64,000 nt of DNA, from positions 338,421 to 402,420 of the forward strand of contig NZ_MUIN01000007.1 of assembly GCF_002080045.1 (NCBI RefSeq), in the 5' to 3' direction. A program made the position numbers and the translations under genes. Origin of the DNA: Pseudomonas sp. Bc-h (GTDB lineage: Bacteria > Pseudomonadota > Gammaproteobacteria > Pseudomonadales > Pseudomonadaceae). Positions within the stretch are counted from its first letter, which is position 1. Every line of letters starts with the position of its first letter. Shown in pieces: positions 1-9,449 of the stretch. The notes under the pieces are model-generated. The model was not told the DNA's origin. It did not search any database and was given only the letters and a program-made list of their open reading frames with translations.

Positions 1-281
1 CAGCCATCGCTTAACGCTGCGAGCAGATCGACTGGCAAACCATAGGACAGGCCGTGAGCGTCCCAGGTGATCAGGAACTCTCCTGCGCTCACGGACGATC
101 TGAATTGAGCCTCGGTTACGCCGTTGTGATCCTCGCCCGGAGCGCCCGTGGGGCGCGTGATCGTACGGCGAGCGAACACATACCGACCGGTGTCACCGAG
201 GTGGGCGCGGGCGCCTTCGATCAACGAATCCTTACCGGCGCCACTGGGGCCGACAACAAAGAAGAAGATGCCCTGCGCCAT
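1..281 (-). CDS. phnN: Ribose 1,5-bisphosphate phosphokinase PhnN, partial
   Basis: The gene runs off the left edge; only about 93 N-terminal residues are present. The start is the ATG at 279-281, five bases after the upstream nadC stop, so the two are probably co-translated. The N-terminus carries a P-loop [10 protein letters not shown] (near residues 10-19) followed by FARRTITRP and a GEDH segment, an arrangement typical of PhnN and related to guanylate kinase. PhnN phosphorylates ribose 1,5-bisphosphate to PRPP, normally in carbon-phosphorus lyase pathways. No phosphonate lyase gene is visible here. The neighbour nadC consumes PRPP, so I infer a local supply role. A guanylate-kinase-like protein of other specificity cannot be excluded because the C-terminus is missing. 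Confidence 0.85.
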   Translation of the reverse strand, partial: MAQGIFFFVVGPSGAGKDSLIEGARAHLGDTGRYVFARRTITRPTGAPGEDHNGVTEAQFRSSVSAGEFLITWDAHGLSYGLPVDLLAALSDG

Positions 282-286
282 GTGCC

Positions 287-1123
287 TTACTCCGCTTCGT
301 CCAGGCCGATGTCTACACACACCGCCGCCTGGTTGAGTTTGCTGGTGGAGATGTAGTCGACGCCGGTCCTGGAGATGGCGCCAATGGTAGACAGGTTGAT
401 ACCGCCCGAGGCTTCCAGTTTGGTACGCCCGTTGACCATCTTCACGGCCTCCGTCATGTCCACCACGCTCATGTTGTCGAGCATGATCACATCGACATTG
501 GCCTCCAGCGCCTCGGCCACCTGGGTCAGGCTGTCGCATTCGACTTCGAGCTTGGTCAGCACGGGCAGTTGGCGACGGGCACGCTGGACGGCCTGAGTGA
601 TACCACCGCAGACGGCGATGTGGTTGTCCTTGATCATCACGCCGTTGTCCAGCCCGAGACGATGGTTCAGACCGCCGCCACAGGTGACCGCGTGCTTCTC
701 GAGCATGCGCAGGCCCGGCGTTGTCTTGCGGGTGTCGATCAGGCGAGCGTTGCTGCCCGCTACAGCGGCCACGTACTTGGCGGTTTCGTTGGCAATGCCG
801 GACATGCGCTGCACGATGTTCAGTGCAGTGCGTTCGGCAGTCAGCACGCTGCGAGCGTTGCCCCGCACATCGATCATCACCGTGCCCGCTTCGATTTTCT
901 GGCCGTCCTTGACGCGCACGATCACTTCCAGCGTCGGGTCGTAGCGCTTGAAGACCCGAGCGGCAATGTCGATACCGGACACGATCAGCGTCTCGCGGGC
1001 ATTCATGTAGAAAGCGCCGACCTCGTCCGCTTCGATCATCACCTGAGCGGTCAGATCGCAGTAACCGATGTCTTCGGCCAGCCAAAGGTCGATGAGGCGG
1101 TCAGTCTGGAATACGTCATACAT
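287..1123 (-). CDS. nadC: Nicotinate-nucleotide pyrophosphorylase (quinolinate phosphoribosyltransferase)
   Basis: The product has 278 aa, the usual length for NadC. It converts quinolinate and PRPP to nicotinate mononucleotide, CO2 and pyrophosphate in NAD synthesis. Visible family blocks are [14 protein letters not shown] (about 97-110), TRKTTPGLR (131-139), HRLGL (154-158), KDNHI (165-169), the acidic LEVEC stretch and a glycine-rich ASGGI loop near the C-terminus. ModD, a close relative from molybdate operons, was considered, but the [11 protein letters not shown] segment fits NadC better. The gene sits between an SsuABC/TauABC-type transporter and phnN on one strand. Pseudomonads usually carry a housekeeping nadC elsewhere, so this may be a second copy used with an imported pyridine carboxylate; that is inference. 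Confidence 0.85.
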   Translation of the reverse strand: MYDVFQTDRLIDLWLAEDIGYCDLTAQVMIEADEVGAFYMNARETLIVSGIDIAARVFKRYDPTLEVIVRVKDGQKIEAGTVMIDVRGNARSVLTAERTALNIVQRMSGIANETAKYVAAVAGSNARLIDTRKTTPGLRMLEKHAVTCGGGLNHRLGLDNGVMIKDNHIAVCGGITQAVQRARRQLPVLTKLEVECDSLTQVAEALEANVDVIMLDNMSVVDMTEAVKMVNGRTKLEASGGINLSTIGAISRTGVDYISTSKLNQAAVCVDIGLDEAE

Positions 1124-1165
1124 CGTGGTTACCCCTATGTGTGGATACAGTTCGGTGAACGTCGG

Positions 1166-1906
1166 TTATCGGTGCTGCAATTTCTTGTCGAGCATCAGCA
1201 TCAGGCTGTTACAGGTGACGGCAATGAGCGTGAGCAACAGCGCCACGGCCATGATCGTCGGGATATCGCCAAGGCCCATCGCATTGACGGCCATGTAGCC
1301 CAGGCCGCGTTGCGAGGCGAACATCTCGCCGATCAACACACCCAGCAGCGTCAGTGCGAACCCCAGCCTTACGCCTGCCACGACTTCTGGCAGGATCGCC
1401 GGCAGCAGCACATGGAACAGCGATTGAAGCGGCGTCAGGCGCAACGTCCCGGCGGTGCGCAAATACACAGGGCGCATCTGGCGGATGGCATTCATGGTGA
1501 ACAGCAGAATCGGGATCAGGCCGTGCATCACGCCGAACGCCACTTTCGAGGAGAGTCCAAGGCCAAAACACAGCAGCACCAGCGGGTACAGCGTGACCTT
1601 GGGGATGGCGTACAGGTTGAGCAGTATCGGCTCGGCCACCGCGCCCGCCAGGCGATTTACACCCAGTAAGACGCCCAGGACGATGCCGCCGATCAGTGCC
1701 AGGCTCATGGCATAGGCGAAGGCTTTGGCGGTTTCACCGACGTTGGCCCACAGTTCGGCCGTGCCCATCATCGACACCAGATGAGTGAGGGTCATCCACG
1801 GTGATGTCAGTGCTCCGGCACCGATCGCCAGATGCAACAGTTGCCACGCCGCGATCAGCGCGACCACCAGTAAAAACGTCGGAAGAATTCTCTGCATGGC
1901 AGTCAC
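1166..1906 (-). CDS. ABC transporter permease (SsuC/TauC family)
   Basis: This 246-aa inner-membrane protein has about six hydrophobic segments. A BPD-type EAA loop near residues 140-175 contains LLPAILPEVVAGVRLG. The family imports sulfonates, nitrate, thiamine precursors and similar small anions. Its start overlaps the stop of the other permease by four bases (1903-1906), so translation is probably coupled. nadC follows 42 bases downstream. Together with the genes at 1903-2652 and 2682-3530 it forms a heterodimeric permease with one ATPase. The substrate cannot be read from this subunit. Confidence 0.88.
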   Translation of the reverse strand: MTAMQRILPTFLLVVALIAAWQLLHLAIGAGALTSPWMTLTHLVSMMGTAELWANVGETAKAFAYAMSLALIGGIVLGVLLGVNRLAGAVAEPILLNLYAIPKVTLYPLVLLCFGLGLSSKVAFGVMHGLIPILLFTMNAIRQMRPVYLRTAGTLRLTPLQSLFHVLLPAILPEVVAGVRLGFALTLLGVLIGEMFASQRGLGYMAVNAMGLGDIPTIMAVALLLTLIAVTCNSLMLMLDKKLQHR

Positions 1907-2652
1907 CGTTGACGACGCGCTTGCAAGCGGCGGTCGAAGAAGTTGAGCGCCGCATTGATCAGCGTGACGCTGATCAATACCAGCAACATGAGGGCGTACA
2001 TGTTGTTGCTTTCAAAATTGTTGTAGGCAAAGGCAATCGCGTAACCGATGCCGGCCCCTGACAGGATGAACTCCGACGCAATCACACCGATGAACGAGTA
2101 CGCCACGGCCAGCTTGACCCCACCGAAAAGGTAAGGCAGCGCCGCCGGCAGCTCCACGCGCCACGCCGTCTCAAGCCGGGACATGCGCATCACCGCCGCA
2201 CTTTTACGCAGCACAGGCGGGATGCGATCAAGACCGGTCAGCGTGGCGGTGATCATCGCCACGATGGCCAGCAGCACGGCAATCGCAATGATCGAACCAT
2301 GACCTACCCCGAATACGACGATGAAAACCGGGTAGAAGATAAACGTCGGAACGGCGTAGTAACTCGCCAGCAATGGCTCCAGAGCGGAGCGAAACCGCGG
2401 CATCGAATGCACCGCCAGACCGATGAAAAACCCGCTGATGATCGCGATAAAAGCGGCCACCAGAATATTGGTGAAACTGAACAGGATGTCGTTGCCGTAA
2501 TGACCGTCAGACACCAGCGCCACCAGGTGCGTAAACATCGTGGACGGTGGAATCAACACGCTTTGCGGGATGACATGAGTGCGACACAGCAACTCGATCA
2601 GCCCGATGAAACCGGCGACCAACGCGGATCGCAGTACGCTTTCGGTATTCAA
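1903..2652 (-). CDS. ABC transporter permease (SsuC/TauC family)
   Basis: This second permease of the same importer has 249 aa and about six transmembrane segments. Its EAA-type cytoplasmic loop contains AWRVELPAALPYLFGGVKLA. The start is a TTG at 2650-2652, preceded at normal spacing by AGAGGA. No better ATG lies nearby in frame. It ends in a four-base overlap with the next permease. Two different permease genes instead of the usual single ssuC imply a heterodimer. This arrangement is known among NMT1/THI5-type and hydroxymethylpyrimidine-type importers. Confidence 0.88.
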   Translation of the reverse strand: MNTESVLRSALVAGFIGLIELLCRTHVIPQSVLIPPSTMFTHLVALVSDGHYGNDILFSFTNILVAAFIAIISGFFIGLAVHSMPRFRSALEPLLASYYAVPTFIFYPVFIVVFGVGHGSIIAIAVLLAIVAMITATLTGLDRIPPVLRKSAAVMRMSRLETAWRVELPAALPYLFGGVKLAVAYSFIGVIASEFILSGAGIGYAIAFAYNNFESNNMYALMLLVLISVTLINAALNFFDRRLQARRQR

Positions 2653-2681
2653 ATCGATGTCCTCTTAAATAACCTGGCGGA

Positions 2682-3530
2682 TCAGTGCTGCGTGCCCATG
2701 ACCTTCATGGTCTCCACGCGCAGCTTTTCCCATAGGCGCGCATTGATCTCGCCGAACCGCGGCGTCGACACCACCCGACTGTCGCGGTCGCGATCCCAGC
2801 CGGTTTCGACCATGTCGATGAACAGGCCGGGCCGAGAAGACATCACCCCTACCCGGTCCGAGAGCATCGCGGCCTCATCCAGTGCGTGGGTGATCAGCAA
2901 TACAGTGGCGGACGTTTCGCGCCATAAGCGCAGCAGTTCATCCCCCATCAACAGCCGGGTCTGCTGGTCCAGGGCCCCAAAGGGTTCATCCATCAGAATC
3001 AGGCGCGGCTGCATCACCAGCGTGCGAGCGATGCATACGCGTTGGCGCATCCCGCCAGACAGTTGCGCCGGGTACGCGCCGGCGAAATCGCGCAGTCCCA
3101 TGAAGCCCAGCGCATAAGCAACGCGACGCTCGACCTCGGGTCCATCGACACCGCTGCGGCGCAGGCCGAAAGCGATGTTGTCGCGCACGGTCAGCCACGG
3201 GAACGACGCGTCTTCCTGAAACACCACACCAACGCCGTCCGGCACACTGGAAATGACTTTGCCCTCGAACATCACTTCGCCAGAAGTCGGACGGGCCAGC
3301 CCGGAGAGCACGTCCATCAGCGTCGATTTGCCACAGCCCGATGGGCCGACGACGGAAAAGAATTCACCTTTGTTCAGCGTCAGATCGATAGGCCCCAACG
3401 CTGCAAACATTTCGCGGGTGCCAGCCTTTTTGAATGAGCGAGTCACTTGACTCAGGGTGACATGCGGCGTGCGTGCATCCGGAGCGGCTCGCAACGTTTC
3501 GACCGGACCACCTTTCAATGCAATCGTCAT
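2682..3530 (-). CDS. ABC transporter ATP-binding protein (SsuB/TauB family)
   Basis: The 282-aa ATPase powers the two permeases downstream. Walker A is GPSGCGKST (62-70), the Q-loop glutamine is in VVFQED (about 105), the signature is LSGGMRQR (157-164), and Walker B with the D-loop is LILMDEPFGALD (177-188). The switch histidine is in LLITHALDEA. The start ATG is preceded by GAGGAGTGAAGA, a strong ribosome site. It is the first gene of the minus-strand operon that continues through the two permeases, nadC and phnN, and it diverges from the solute-binding protein gene. Confidence 0.92.
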   Translation of the reverse strand: MTIALKGGPVETLRAAPDARTPHVTLSQVTRSFKKAGTREMFAALGPIDLTLNKGEFFSVVGPSGCGKSTLMDVLSGLARPTSGEVMFEGKVISSVPDGVGVVFQEDASFPWLTVRDNIAFGLRRSGVDGPEVERRVAYALGFMGLRDFAGAYPAQLSGGMRQRVCIARTLVMQPRLILMDEPFGALDQQTRLLMGDELLRLWRETSATVLLITHALDEAAMLSDRVGVMSSRPGLFIDMVETGWDRDRDSRVVSTPRFGEINARLWEKLRVETMKVMGTQH

Positions 3531-4146
3531 TCTTCACTCCTCCAGATCGGCTGGTGAACCTTGAGCCTGACAAGGCCGAAAGCGCTCAACTTACAATGTG
3601 TACGCTAGATATAAGGAGTTAGCAAAATAGGCGCCAAAACGCCGAACAGAAAGTTGAAGTACGAATAACATATATCTAATACGTTGATTTTTATCGAATT
3701 AAAAATTAGTCATGTCTGTAATTTACGCAGAATCAGCTGACAACAGACATCCTTATACTAAAGCCGTCTAGACGCTCTTTACGATGTACACGCTACTCGC
3801 TCCAGTGTAGTGCCACTGATTGGAGAGCCGCACCAAAGAAGGACGCCAAAGCCACGAGCACAGCCATTAGGGGCAATGACCCGAAATCGCGCGCAATTCA
3901 ACGTGTACGCTTGTTTGTGGACGCGTGTCGATGATTTGCAACAAAGGCAGCATCTATTCGTATTTTATTTTAAATCTATATTTATCAGATAGTTGAGAAA
4001 ATAAGAATCAGGTATTAGCACCACCAACACCCTTGGCCTGCATTTTGCTGAGAGACTTTTAATAGCGTACAGAAACTAAAAAAACGCCGCTAAAACCTTA
4101 TTCTTGCCATGACCAGAGCACCCCGATGCTATTAGGAGTTTGGAGA
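3531..4146. promoter_or_regulatory. Divergent promoter region with four TGTAC-type repeats
   Basis: This AT-rich 616-base gap separates the ABC operon (minus) from the binding-protein gene (plus) and holds no convincing gene. The 8-mer TGTACGCT occurs at 3599-3606 and 3904-3911. Its reverse complement is at 4064-4071, and a variant TGTACACGCT is at 3785-3794. Repetition of one word in a divergent control region suggests binding sites for a shared regulator, but no regulator gene is adjacent. The role is inferred. Confidence 0.45.
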
Positions 4147-5133
4147 ATGACTGCACAGCAAGCCCTTTCGCGTTCTACAAGAAAGCTCGCCGTAGCCGGC
4201 CTGGCGGCATTGTCGCTGGTGGCCTCGATCGCCCGAGCCGATGAAATCTCCGTGACCCAATGGGGCACCAGCCTGTATGGCTTGCCGTACGCCATCGCCA
4301 TGGAAGACGGCCTGTTCAAGAAAGCCGGCATCGACATCACCGGCATCCTCGGTTCAGGGGGTGGTGGCACCACCGTGCGCAACATCCTGGCGAGTGACAC
4401 ACCCTACGGCGAGGTAGCCGTGGCCGCGGCGCTGGCTGCTCAGCGTCAAGGCCTGGATCTGGTCATCGTCAATATCGGCACCCGCTCGGTGGCCGAGTCC
4501 TCGGTGGTCACGCTTAAAGGTTCACCGCTGAAGGACATTACTCAACTGGATGGCAAGAAGGTCGCCATCACCTCGCCAAAAGGCGTGTCGGAGATGCTGT
4601 TGTTGATGTCGCTCAAAGCCAAGGGTATCGACGCCGACAAGGTGACCCGAGTCGCGTCCGGCGGGTACGTGAACGGGCTGACGCTGCTGGATCAGAAAGC
4701 CGTCGACGCCGCCGTGCTGATCGAGCCTCTGTCGATTCTGCGCAAAGACCAATACACCACGCTGTACATATCCAGCGACCTGTTGCCACCGATGACGACC
4801 TCAGTTGGCATCACTACTCGCGAATTCGCCAAGGCGCACCCGGACCGCCTGAAGGCGATCATCGAAGGCCGCCGAATGGGCGTCAAAGCGATCTATGACA
4901 ACCCGCACCATGCCGCAGACATCCTCGCCAAGAGCTTCAAGCTGGAGCCTGCGATCGCCAAGGAGGCCGTGGACAACATGATTGCGCCACACATGTGGAG
5001 CGAAGGTGATTTCAACCTGGTGGAGCTTGAGCGGATGGCTGACGGTCTACGGCTCAACGGCGAGTTGAAGGGCGACGTCGATTGGGCAGCGATCATGGAC
5101 AAGTCATACCTGCCCAGTGACCTGCAACATTAA
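4147..5133 (+). CDS. ABC transporter substrate-binding protein (NMT1/SsuA-like)
   Basis: This periplasmic binding protein has about 328 aa. I chose the ATG at 4147 because AGGAG lies eight bases upstream; an ATG at 4126 is in frame but has no such site. The N-terminus is a Sec signal peptide (basic start, hydrophobic LAVAGLAALSLVASI, cleavage after ARA). The mature part has the NMT1/SsuA fold signs: WGTSLYGLPYAIAMEDGLFKKAGID and a glycine-rich GSGGGGTTVRN segment that usually contacts the ligand. It diverges from the ATPase, permease, nadC and phnN operon and surely serves that importer. The ligand is unknown; a pyridine or pyrimidine-like anion is a guess from nadC. Confidence 0.88.
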   Translation: MTAQQALSRSTRKLAVAGLAALSLVASIARADEISVTQWGTSLYGLPYAIAMEDGLFKKAGIDITGILGSGGGGTTVRNILASDTPYGEVAVAAALAAQRQGLDLVIVNIGTRSVAESSVVTLKGSPLKDITQLDGKKVAITSPKGVSEMLLLMSLKAKGIDADKVTRVASGGYVNGLTLLDQKAVDAAVLIEPLSILRKDQYTTLYISSDLLPPMTTSVGITTREFAKAHPDRLKAIIEGRRMGVKAIYDNPHHAADILAKSFKLEPAIAKEAVDNMIAPHMWSEGDFNLVELERMADGLRLNGELKGDVDWAAIMDKSYLPSDLQH

Positions 5134-5136
5134 TTC

Positions 5137-5241
5137 GGATTGGACGTGGCCCTCGACGCCGGCTATTCGAGCCCCGGTGCTTTTGCGGCCATGTTACGAC
5201 GCGAGTTCGGTATGTCGCCCAGTGCCTTTCAGAAAGCCTGA
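5137..5241 (+). pseudogene. C-terminal remnant of an AraC-family regulator
   Basis: Directly after the binding-protein stop, and in the same frame, about 33 codons read as the last helix-turn-helix of an AraC regulator: LDVALDAGYSSPGAFAAMLR followed by REFGMSP and SAFQKA, ending at TGA 5239-5241. The GYSSPGAFAAMLRREFGMSP pattern is the family signature. No start codon or upstream part of such a gene exists, so this is a relic left by a deletion or recombination whose other side is the binding-protein gene. Confidence 0.75.
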
Positions 5242-5337
5242 AATACAGGATGTGCCGAACTCAGCAGGCGTCGCTCAGCTACTCCTGCGATAAGTTTTTA
5301 CGCAGTCTGAGCCAGAAGCAGACGCCCCCCCCGATTG

Positions 5338-5808
5338 TCACGCTGAAAACGACTCAACACCCGCAACGGGTAGCCACTCGTTCAACGGCGTCAGGTAGTG
5401 AAGTTCGAAGCGCCTCGACAGAAACGCCCATTTCCCCTCGCGGCGTTCGAACGTGTCGTGATACAGCCCGCTGACTTGCACCGGACCCTTTTCGATGTCA
5501 TGGAACAGGCAGTTCGCGGCGACGGTACCTGTCGCGCTGTCGCCCACGATCTCGATCAACGGATTGGCCATCCAGTGGTGCATATGAGGCATCTGGCGCC
5601 AGCTGTTTTCAGCCATGGCGAGGATCCCGTCCCGGCCCGTGGCGCTGCCGAACCCCGGAAGATCGAGGCTGGCGTCGAGGTGCCAGATGTCCTGCAAGAG
5701 CGCCGCGTCGATGCGGTCGAATGCGTTCGAGTACGCGCTGATCAGTCGATCGATCGCGGCGCGACTTTCCAGCGCGTCGAGTCGAGCGCTCAGGGTTTCG
5801 ATGTTCAT
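5338..5808 (-). CDS. SnoaL-like / nuclear transport factor 2 family protein
   Basis: This 156-aa protein starts at the ATG 5806-5808, which follows CCCAGGAGAACATC; longer in-frame starts lack a ribosome site. The sequence fits the SnoaL-like alpha+beta cone fold: an N-terminal helix with AIDRLISAYSNAFDRIDA, then DIWHLDASLDL, a central MPHMHHWMANP and an FHDIEKGPVQVSGLYHD strand pair. The family includes ring cyclases, dehydratases and hydroxylating auxiliaries. It lies about 200 bases downstream of an SDR on the same strand and could be transcribed with it. The substrate is unknown. Confidence 0.75.
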   Translation of the reverse strand: MNIETLSARLDALESRAAIDRLISAYSNAFDRIDAALLQDIWHLDASLDLPGFGSATGRDGILAMAENSWRQMPHMHHWMANPLIEIVGDSATGTVAANCLFHDIEKGPVQVSGLYHDTFERREGKWAFLSRRFELHYLTPLNEWLPVAGVESFSA

Positions 5809-6006
5809 GATGTTCTCCTGGGCAAGCGTAATTGCCCCTTGTAGCCACGCGTCCCTTCGTTGAAAAACCATGCGAAGGGTGCGCGGGTGAGTGACCGTTT
5901 CAGAGTGCGCAGGTACGGGTGTGCGCAGGGGGTGGGGCCCATTGGTTCGGCGTCAGTCCAGGCCCGGGCAGGCTCTGAATGGGTTCGCGCAGGGAGCGAT
6001 GAGACG

Positions 6007-6765
6007 TCAGATCTGCGACAACCCACCGTCGACCATCAGCTCCACGCCGTTTACGTATCTGGCGTCGTCGGAGGCCAGAAACAGTGCCGCACTGGCGATT
6101 TCTTCAGGGTGAGCCATGTAGCCCAATGGCGTGATTTGCTCGACGTATTGGCGCAGTGCGGCGATGTCGCTCTCGCTCATTTTCAGCCCGTTGTCCATCA
6201 GCGGTGTGCGCGTGAAGCCTGGGCTCAACACATTCGCGCGGATTTTGCGGTGCTTGAGTTCATTGGCCCACGTGCGTGCAAATGATCGCACTGCCGCCTT
6301 GGAAGCGTTGTACAAACTCAATCCTTCCATGCCGTTGCTGGAACAGATCGAGGCGGTCAGGACAATTGACGAAGCGTCTTTCATCAAAGGCAGAAGCGTT
6401 TGAACGCTGAAAAAGACGCCTTTGACGTTCACGTCGAACATCGCGTAGTAAGCGGCCTCGCGGGTTTCCCCGAGCGGATTTTTCTCGCAGATCCCGGCAT
6501 TTGCGAACACGGCGTCAAGCCGGTCGTCCCGCGCTTCGATTGTCTTCTTGAGCGTATCGAGATCCGCTTGACGCGAGACGTCTGAAACCACCGCGACAGC
6601 CTTATCGCCAAGTCTGGCAACCGCCGCCTCCAGCGTGTCCACTGACCGTCCCGTGATGTAGACGCGTCTGGCGCCCTCGGCGATCAAGGCTTGCGCGATG
6701 GAAAACCCGATCCCCGTGGATCCGCCCGTCACCGCGGCAACCTGATCGTTGAATTTACCTGACAT
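6007..6765 (-). CDS. Short-chain dehydrogenase/reductase
   Basis: This is a classical 252-aa SDR. The start is ATG 6763-6765 behind AGAGGAGACAGAC; a longer reading frame upstream has no ribosome site. The cofactor loop TGGSTGIG is at 13-20, the NAG-type motif reads FANAGI (about 87-92), and the catalytic S139, Y152 and K156 lie in ASICSS and YNASK. The C-terminus ends VNGVELMVDGGLSQI as in FabG-like reductases. It is divergent from a frameshifted MFS pump gene and upstream of a SnoaL-like gene. The substrate is not predictable. Confidence 0.88.
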   Translation of the reverse strand: MSGKFNDQVAAVTGGSTGIGFSIAQALIAEGARRVYITGRSVDTLEAAVARLGDKAVAVVSDVSRQADLDTLKKTIEARDDRLDAVFANAGICEKNPLGETREAAYYAMFDVNVKGVFFSVQTLLPLMKDASSIVLTASICSSNGMEGLSLYNASKAAVRSFARTWANELKHRKIRANVLSPGFTRTPLMDNGLKMSESDIAALRQYVEQITPLGYMAHPEEIASAALFLASDDARYVNGVELMVDGGLSQI

Positions 6766-7024
6766 GTCTGTCTCCTCTGCCGTTGATGAAGGGGTCGTCT
6801 GGAACGACCTGCCCATGGTGAGCGTCATCGGAGCAGAGCGGCAGTGACACGAATGAACAATGGCCGTGCAGTTTTGTAAGGCGAAAGACGAAGCGTGATC
6901 CCCCAAAATCGGCACCCATCGGCTTGGCGCGAGCGGGCGAGAAGCCTGCGCAACAGAAGCCTGGCCTTTCAATGTTCGCCTCTCACTCGTCGTGAAACCT
7001 GAGTTTCCAAACAGGATGCCTGTC

Positions 7025-8478
7025 ATGTCTCAAATCGAAATCGAAGCGCCCGAGCCCCGGCGCTGGTTAATGTTCGCCATCTTGCTCGTCGGTGCGTTTC
7101 TGCCCCCCTGGATTTTTTTATCGTTAACGTCGCGCTGCCCTCGATACAGGAGGATCTGGGTACAGGGTCCTCTGCCGAGCAGCTCGTGATTTCTTCCTAT
7201 GCGACGTTTTATGCCGTCACGCTGATTACCGGTGGGCGACTCGGCGATCTGTATGGTCGCGGCCGAATGTTCTTCCTTGGCCTGCTGGGCTTCGCCGCCG
7301 CGTCGTTGATATGCGGCCTGGCGGCTTCGCCCTGGATCCTCATCCTCGGACGCGCCTTGCAGGGCGTGACCGCCGCCGTGATGGCGCCTCAGGCGCTCGC
7401 ATCGGTGCAGGCGATTTTCCCGGCGTCGGAAAGACCATTGGCACTGAGTCTGTACGGGGCGGTGTTTGGACTGGCGTCTGTGATCGGTCAGGCGCTGGGC
7501 GGCGTTTTGATTGCGGTCGACGTGCTGGGCATGGGGTGGCGCGCGATATTCCTGGTCAACCTGCCGATCGCGTTGCTGGTACTTGCGTTCGGCATCCCTG
7601 TGCTCAAAGAAAGCCGTGCGCTGCACGCGAGCCGGCTGGACCTGGTAGGCACGGCGTTGTCGATGCTGACCCTGACCGCCCTGGTCGTGCCGCTGATCGA
7701 AGGCCGCGAAGCAGGATGGCCGTGGTGGGCGTGGCTGTCGCTCGCCGCAGCCCCTGTGCTGGCCGTGTTGTTCTGGCGATACGAGACTCGCCTGCTCCTT
7801 GCCGGCGGGACACCTGTCCTCGACCCGGCCGCACTGAAAGCCCCGGGCCTTGGCCGAGCGTTACTGGTCGCACTGTGCTTCTACGCAATCGGCGTGTTTT
7901 TCCTGCTGTTATCGATGTACATACAAGGCGCGCTGCATATGACCGCACTGCATGCCGGCCTGATCTTCCTGCCGTTCGGGGCGGGTTTTCTGCTCGGCCC
8001 GCTGTCGGTGCCTCGCCTGGGGCGCGCGCTCGGAGAATACGTGAACCCGCTGGGCATGGGGCTGGAAGTATCAGGTTTTCTATGGCTGGGCTGGCTCGTG
8101 TCAGTGACGCCGACCACCCTCGCCCCGCCCCTCACGTCCCTGACGGCCATCCTGTTCCTGATTGGATTCGGGCAAGGGCTGGCGCTGCCGACGTTGATGC
8201 GCATGGTCACCGGCCGTGTCGCGCCGGCGTATTCCGGGATGATCGCAGGCATCACCAGCGCAACGTTGCAAATCAGCACTTCGTTGAGCGTCGCCCTGAT
8301 CGGCGGCGTTTTTTATAGCTTGCTGGGAGAACGGGCAACGGCCGTCAGCATCACCCACGCCTTCACGGTTTCTGTCTTGTGCATCGCCGCCTGCCTGGCC
8401 GTAGGCGCTGCGCTGAGCCTGACGTTAGCGCGGCAGTCAGCGCGGGTACCGCAGGCGTCGGCTGTTCGCCCGACCTGA
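7025..8478 (+). pseudogene. Frameshifted MFS drug transporter (DHA2/EmrB-type)
   Basis: Two reading frames together make one 14-TM-type efflux pump of about 484 aa. Frame one begins MSQIEIEAPEPRRWLMFAIL and goes off track after the C run at 7103-7108. Restoring one C gives the normal continuation PPLDFFIVNVALPSIQEDLG, which joins the long second frame (GGRLGDLYGRGRMF, LGRALQGVTAA, the motif C-like GLASVIGQALGGVL). The break is a single missing base in a six-C homopolymer, so it is either a real inactivation or a sequencing error. The start could be 7016 or 7025. It is divergent from the SDR at 6007-6765. Confidence 0.85.
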
Positions 8479-8491
8479 CGGCTGCAACGCC

Positions 8492-9342
8492 CTACCCTGC
8501 GCCGATCATGCTGGAGGCAAGGTCGGCCAGCGCACGCAGCCGGTCCATCTGACGCATGTCCTGGTGATACCCCATCCAGATGTCCCGCCCTGGCGGTGGT
8601 TCGTCTTCATCCAGCCGTCGCAATCCAGACACCGAGTCGCCGAGGACCCGTGGCAATACGGCAACGCCAAGCCCCTTCGCGCACATCTGCGCCTGCACCG
8701 TCCGACTGCTGCTGGTGAACACCGTGCGTGCCAGCGGATAGCGCTGCTGCAGCCATTGCACGTCCGGGTAGTGGGCCTGGGCGACGTTCATCAGGATCAG
8801 GCCCAGGCCCTCGCCGACCGGATGCGGCGCCGGGGCACGCAAAGCGGCATAGAGCCCGTACGCCAGAGTGGTCAGCTTGCGGTGGACGATGTCCGGTTCG
8901 GTGAAGGGCACGATCCGGAAGGCAATGTCGGCATCCCGGCGGGCAAGGTCGAACAGCCGATGCCCGGCGATGACCTCGGGAACGATCAACGGATACCGTG
9001 CACCAGTTCGTTCAGGACGGGCGACAACACATGGCAGGCGAACCAATCGGCTGAGGATATCCGCAGCACGCCTTCGGGTTGATCACCATGGCCTGCGAGC
9101 CGACGCTCGATGGCTAGCGCGCTGTCCTCCATGTCCTGCGCCAGACTGAGAATCCTCTCGCCACTGTCTGTGAGCACCAGCCCCTGGGCCGTGCGAAGAA
9201 AAAAGGGTTGCCCACTGCTTTGTTCAAGTACCTGCAAGCGGCGCCCCACCGTCGGGTGACTGACCCCCAATTGCCGGGCAGCGCCACCCAGCGAGCCGCT
9301 GCGGGCTATCGCCAGAAAGATCCGCATGTCACTCCAGTCCAT
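8492..9342 (-). pseudogene. Frameshifted LysR-family transcriptional regulator
   Basis: The N-terminal frame (8986-9342) has a clear LysR winged HTH, MDWSDMRIFLAIARSGSLGG then AARQLGVSHPTVGRRLQVLE, and continues to LSPVLNELVHGIR before a stop. The effector-binding part continues in another frame (8492 to about 9000) from RYPLIVPEVIAGHRLFDLAR to the end. Joining LNELV to RYPLIVP needs one inserted base near 8998-9003, where other LysR proteins read straight through. The total would be about 284 aa. The gene is convergent with the frameshifted MFS and divergent from the dehydrogenase at 9450. Confidence 0.85.
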
Positions 9343-9449
9343 GCCTCACCCCATACAAAAATGAACGACGAGGTTGCAACAATGGCAGTCCCGCAGCAAT
9401 CCCCCAAGCCACATACTTTGAAGCCATCAACGACAGCAGGGGCTTCAAG

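Noticed and set aside
569..1669. Long plus-strand ORF of 366 codons over nadC and the permease
   Set aside because: It is antisense to two well-supported genes, has a histidine and glutamine-rich composition and no family match.
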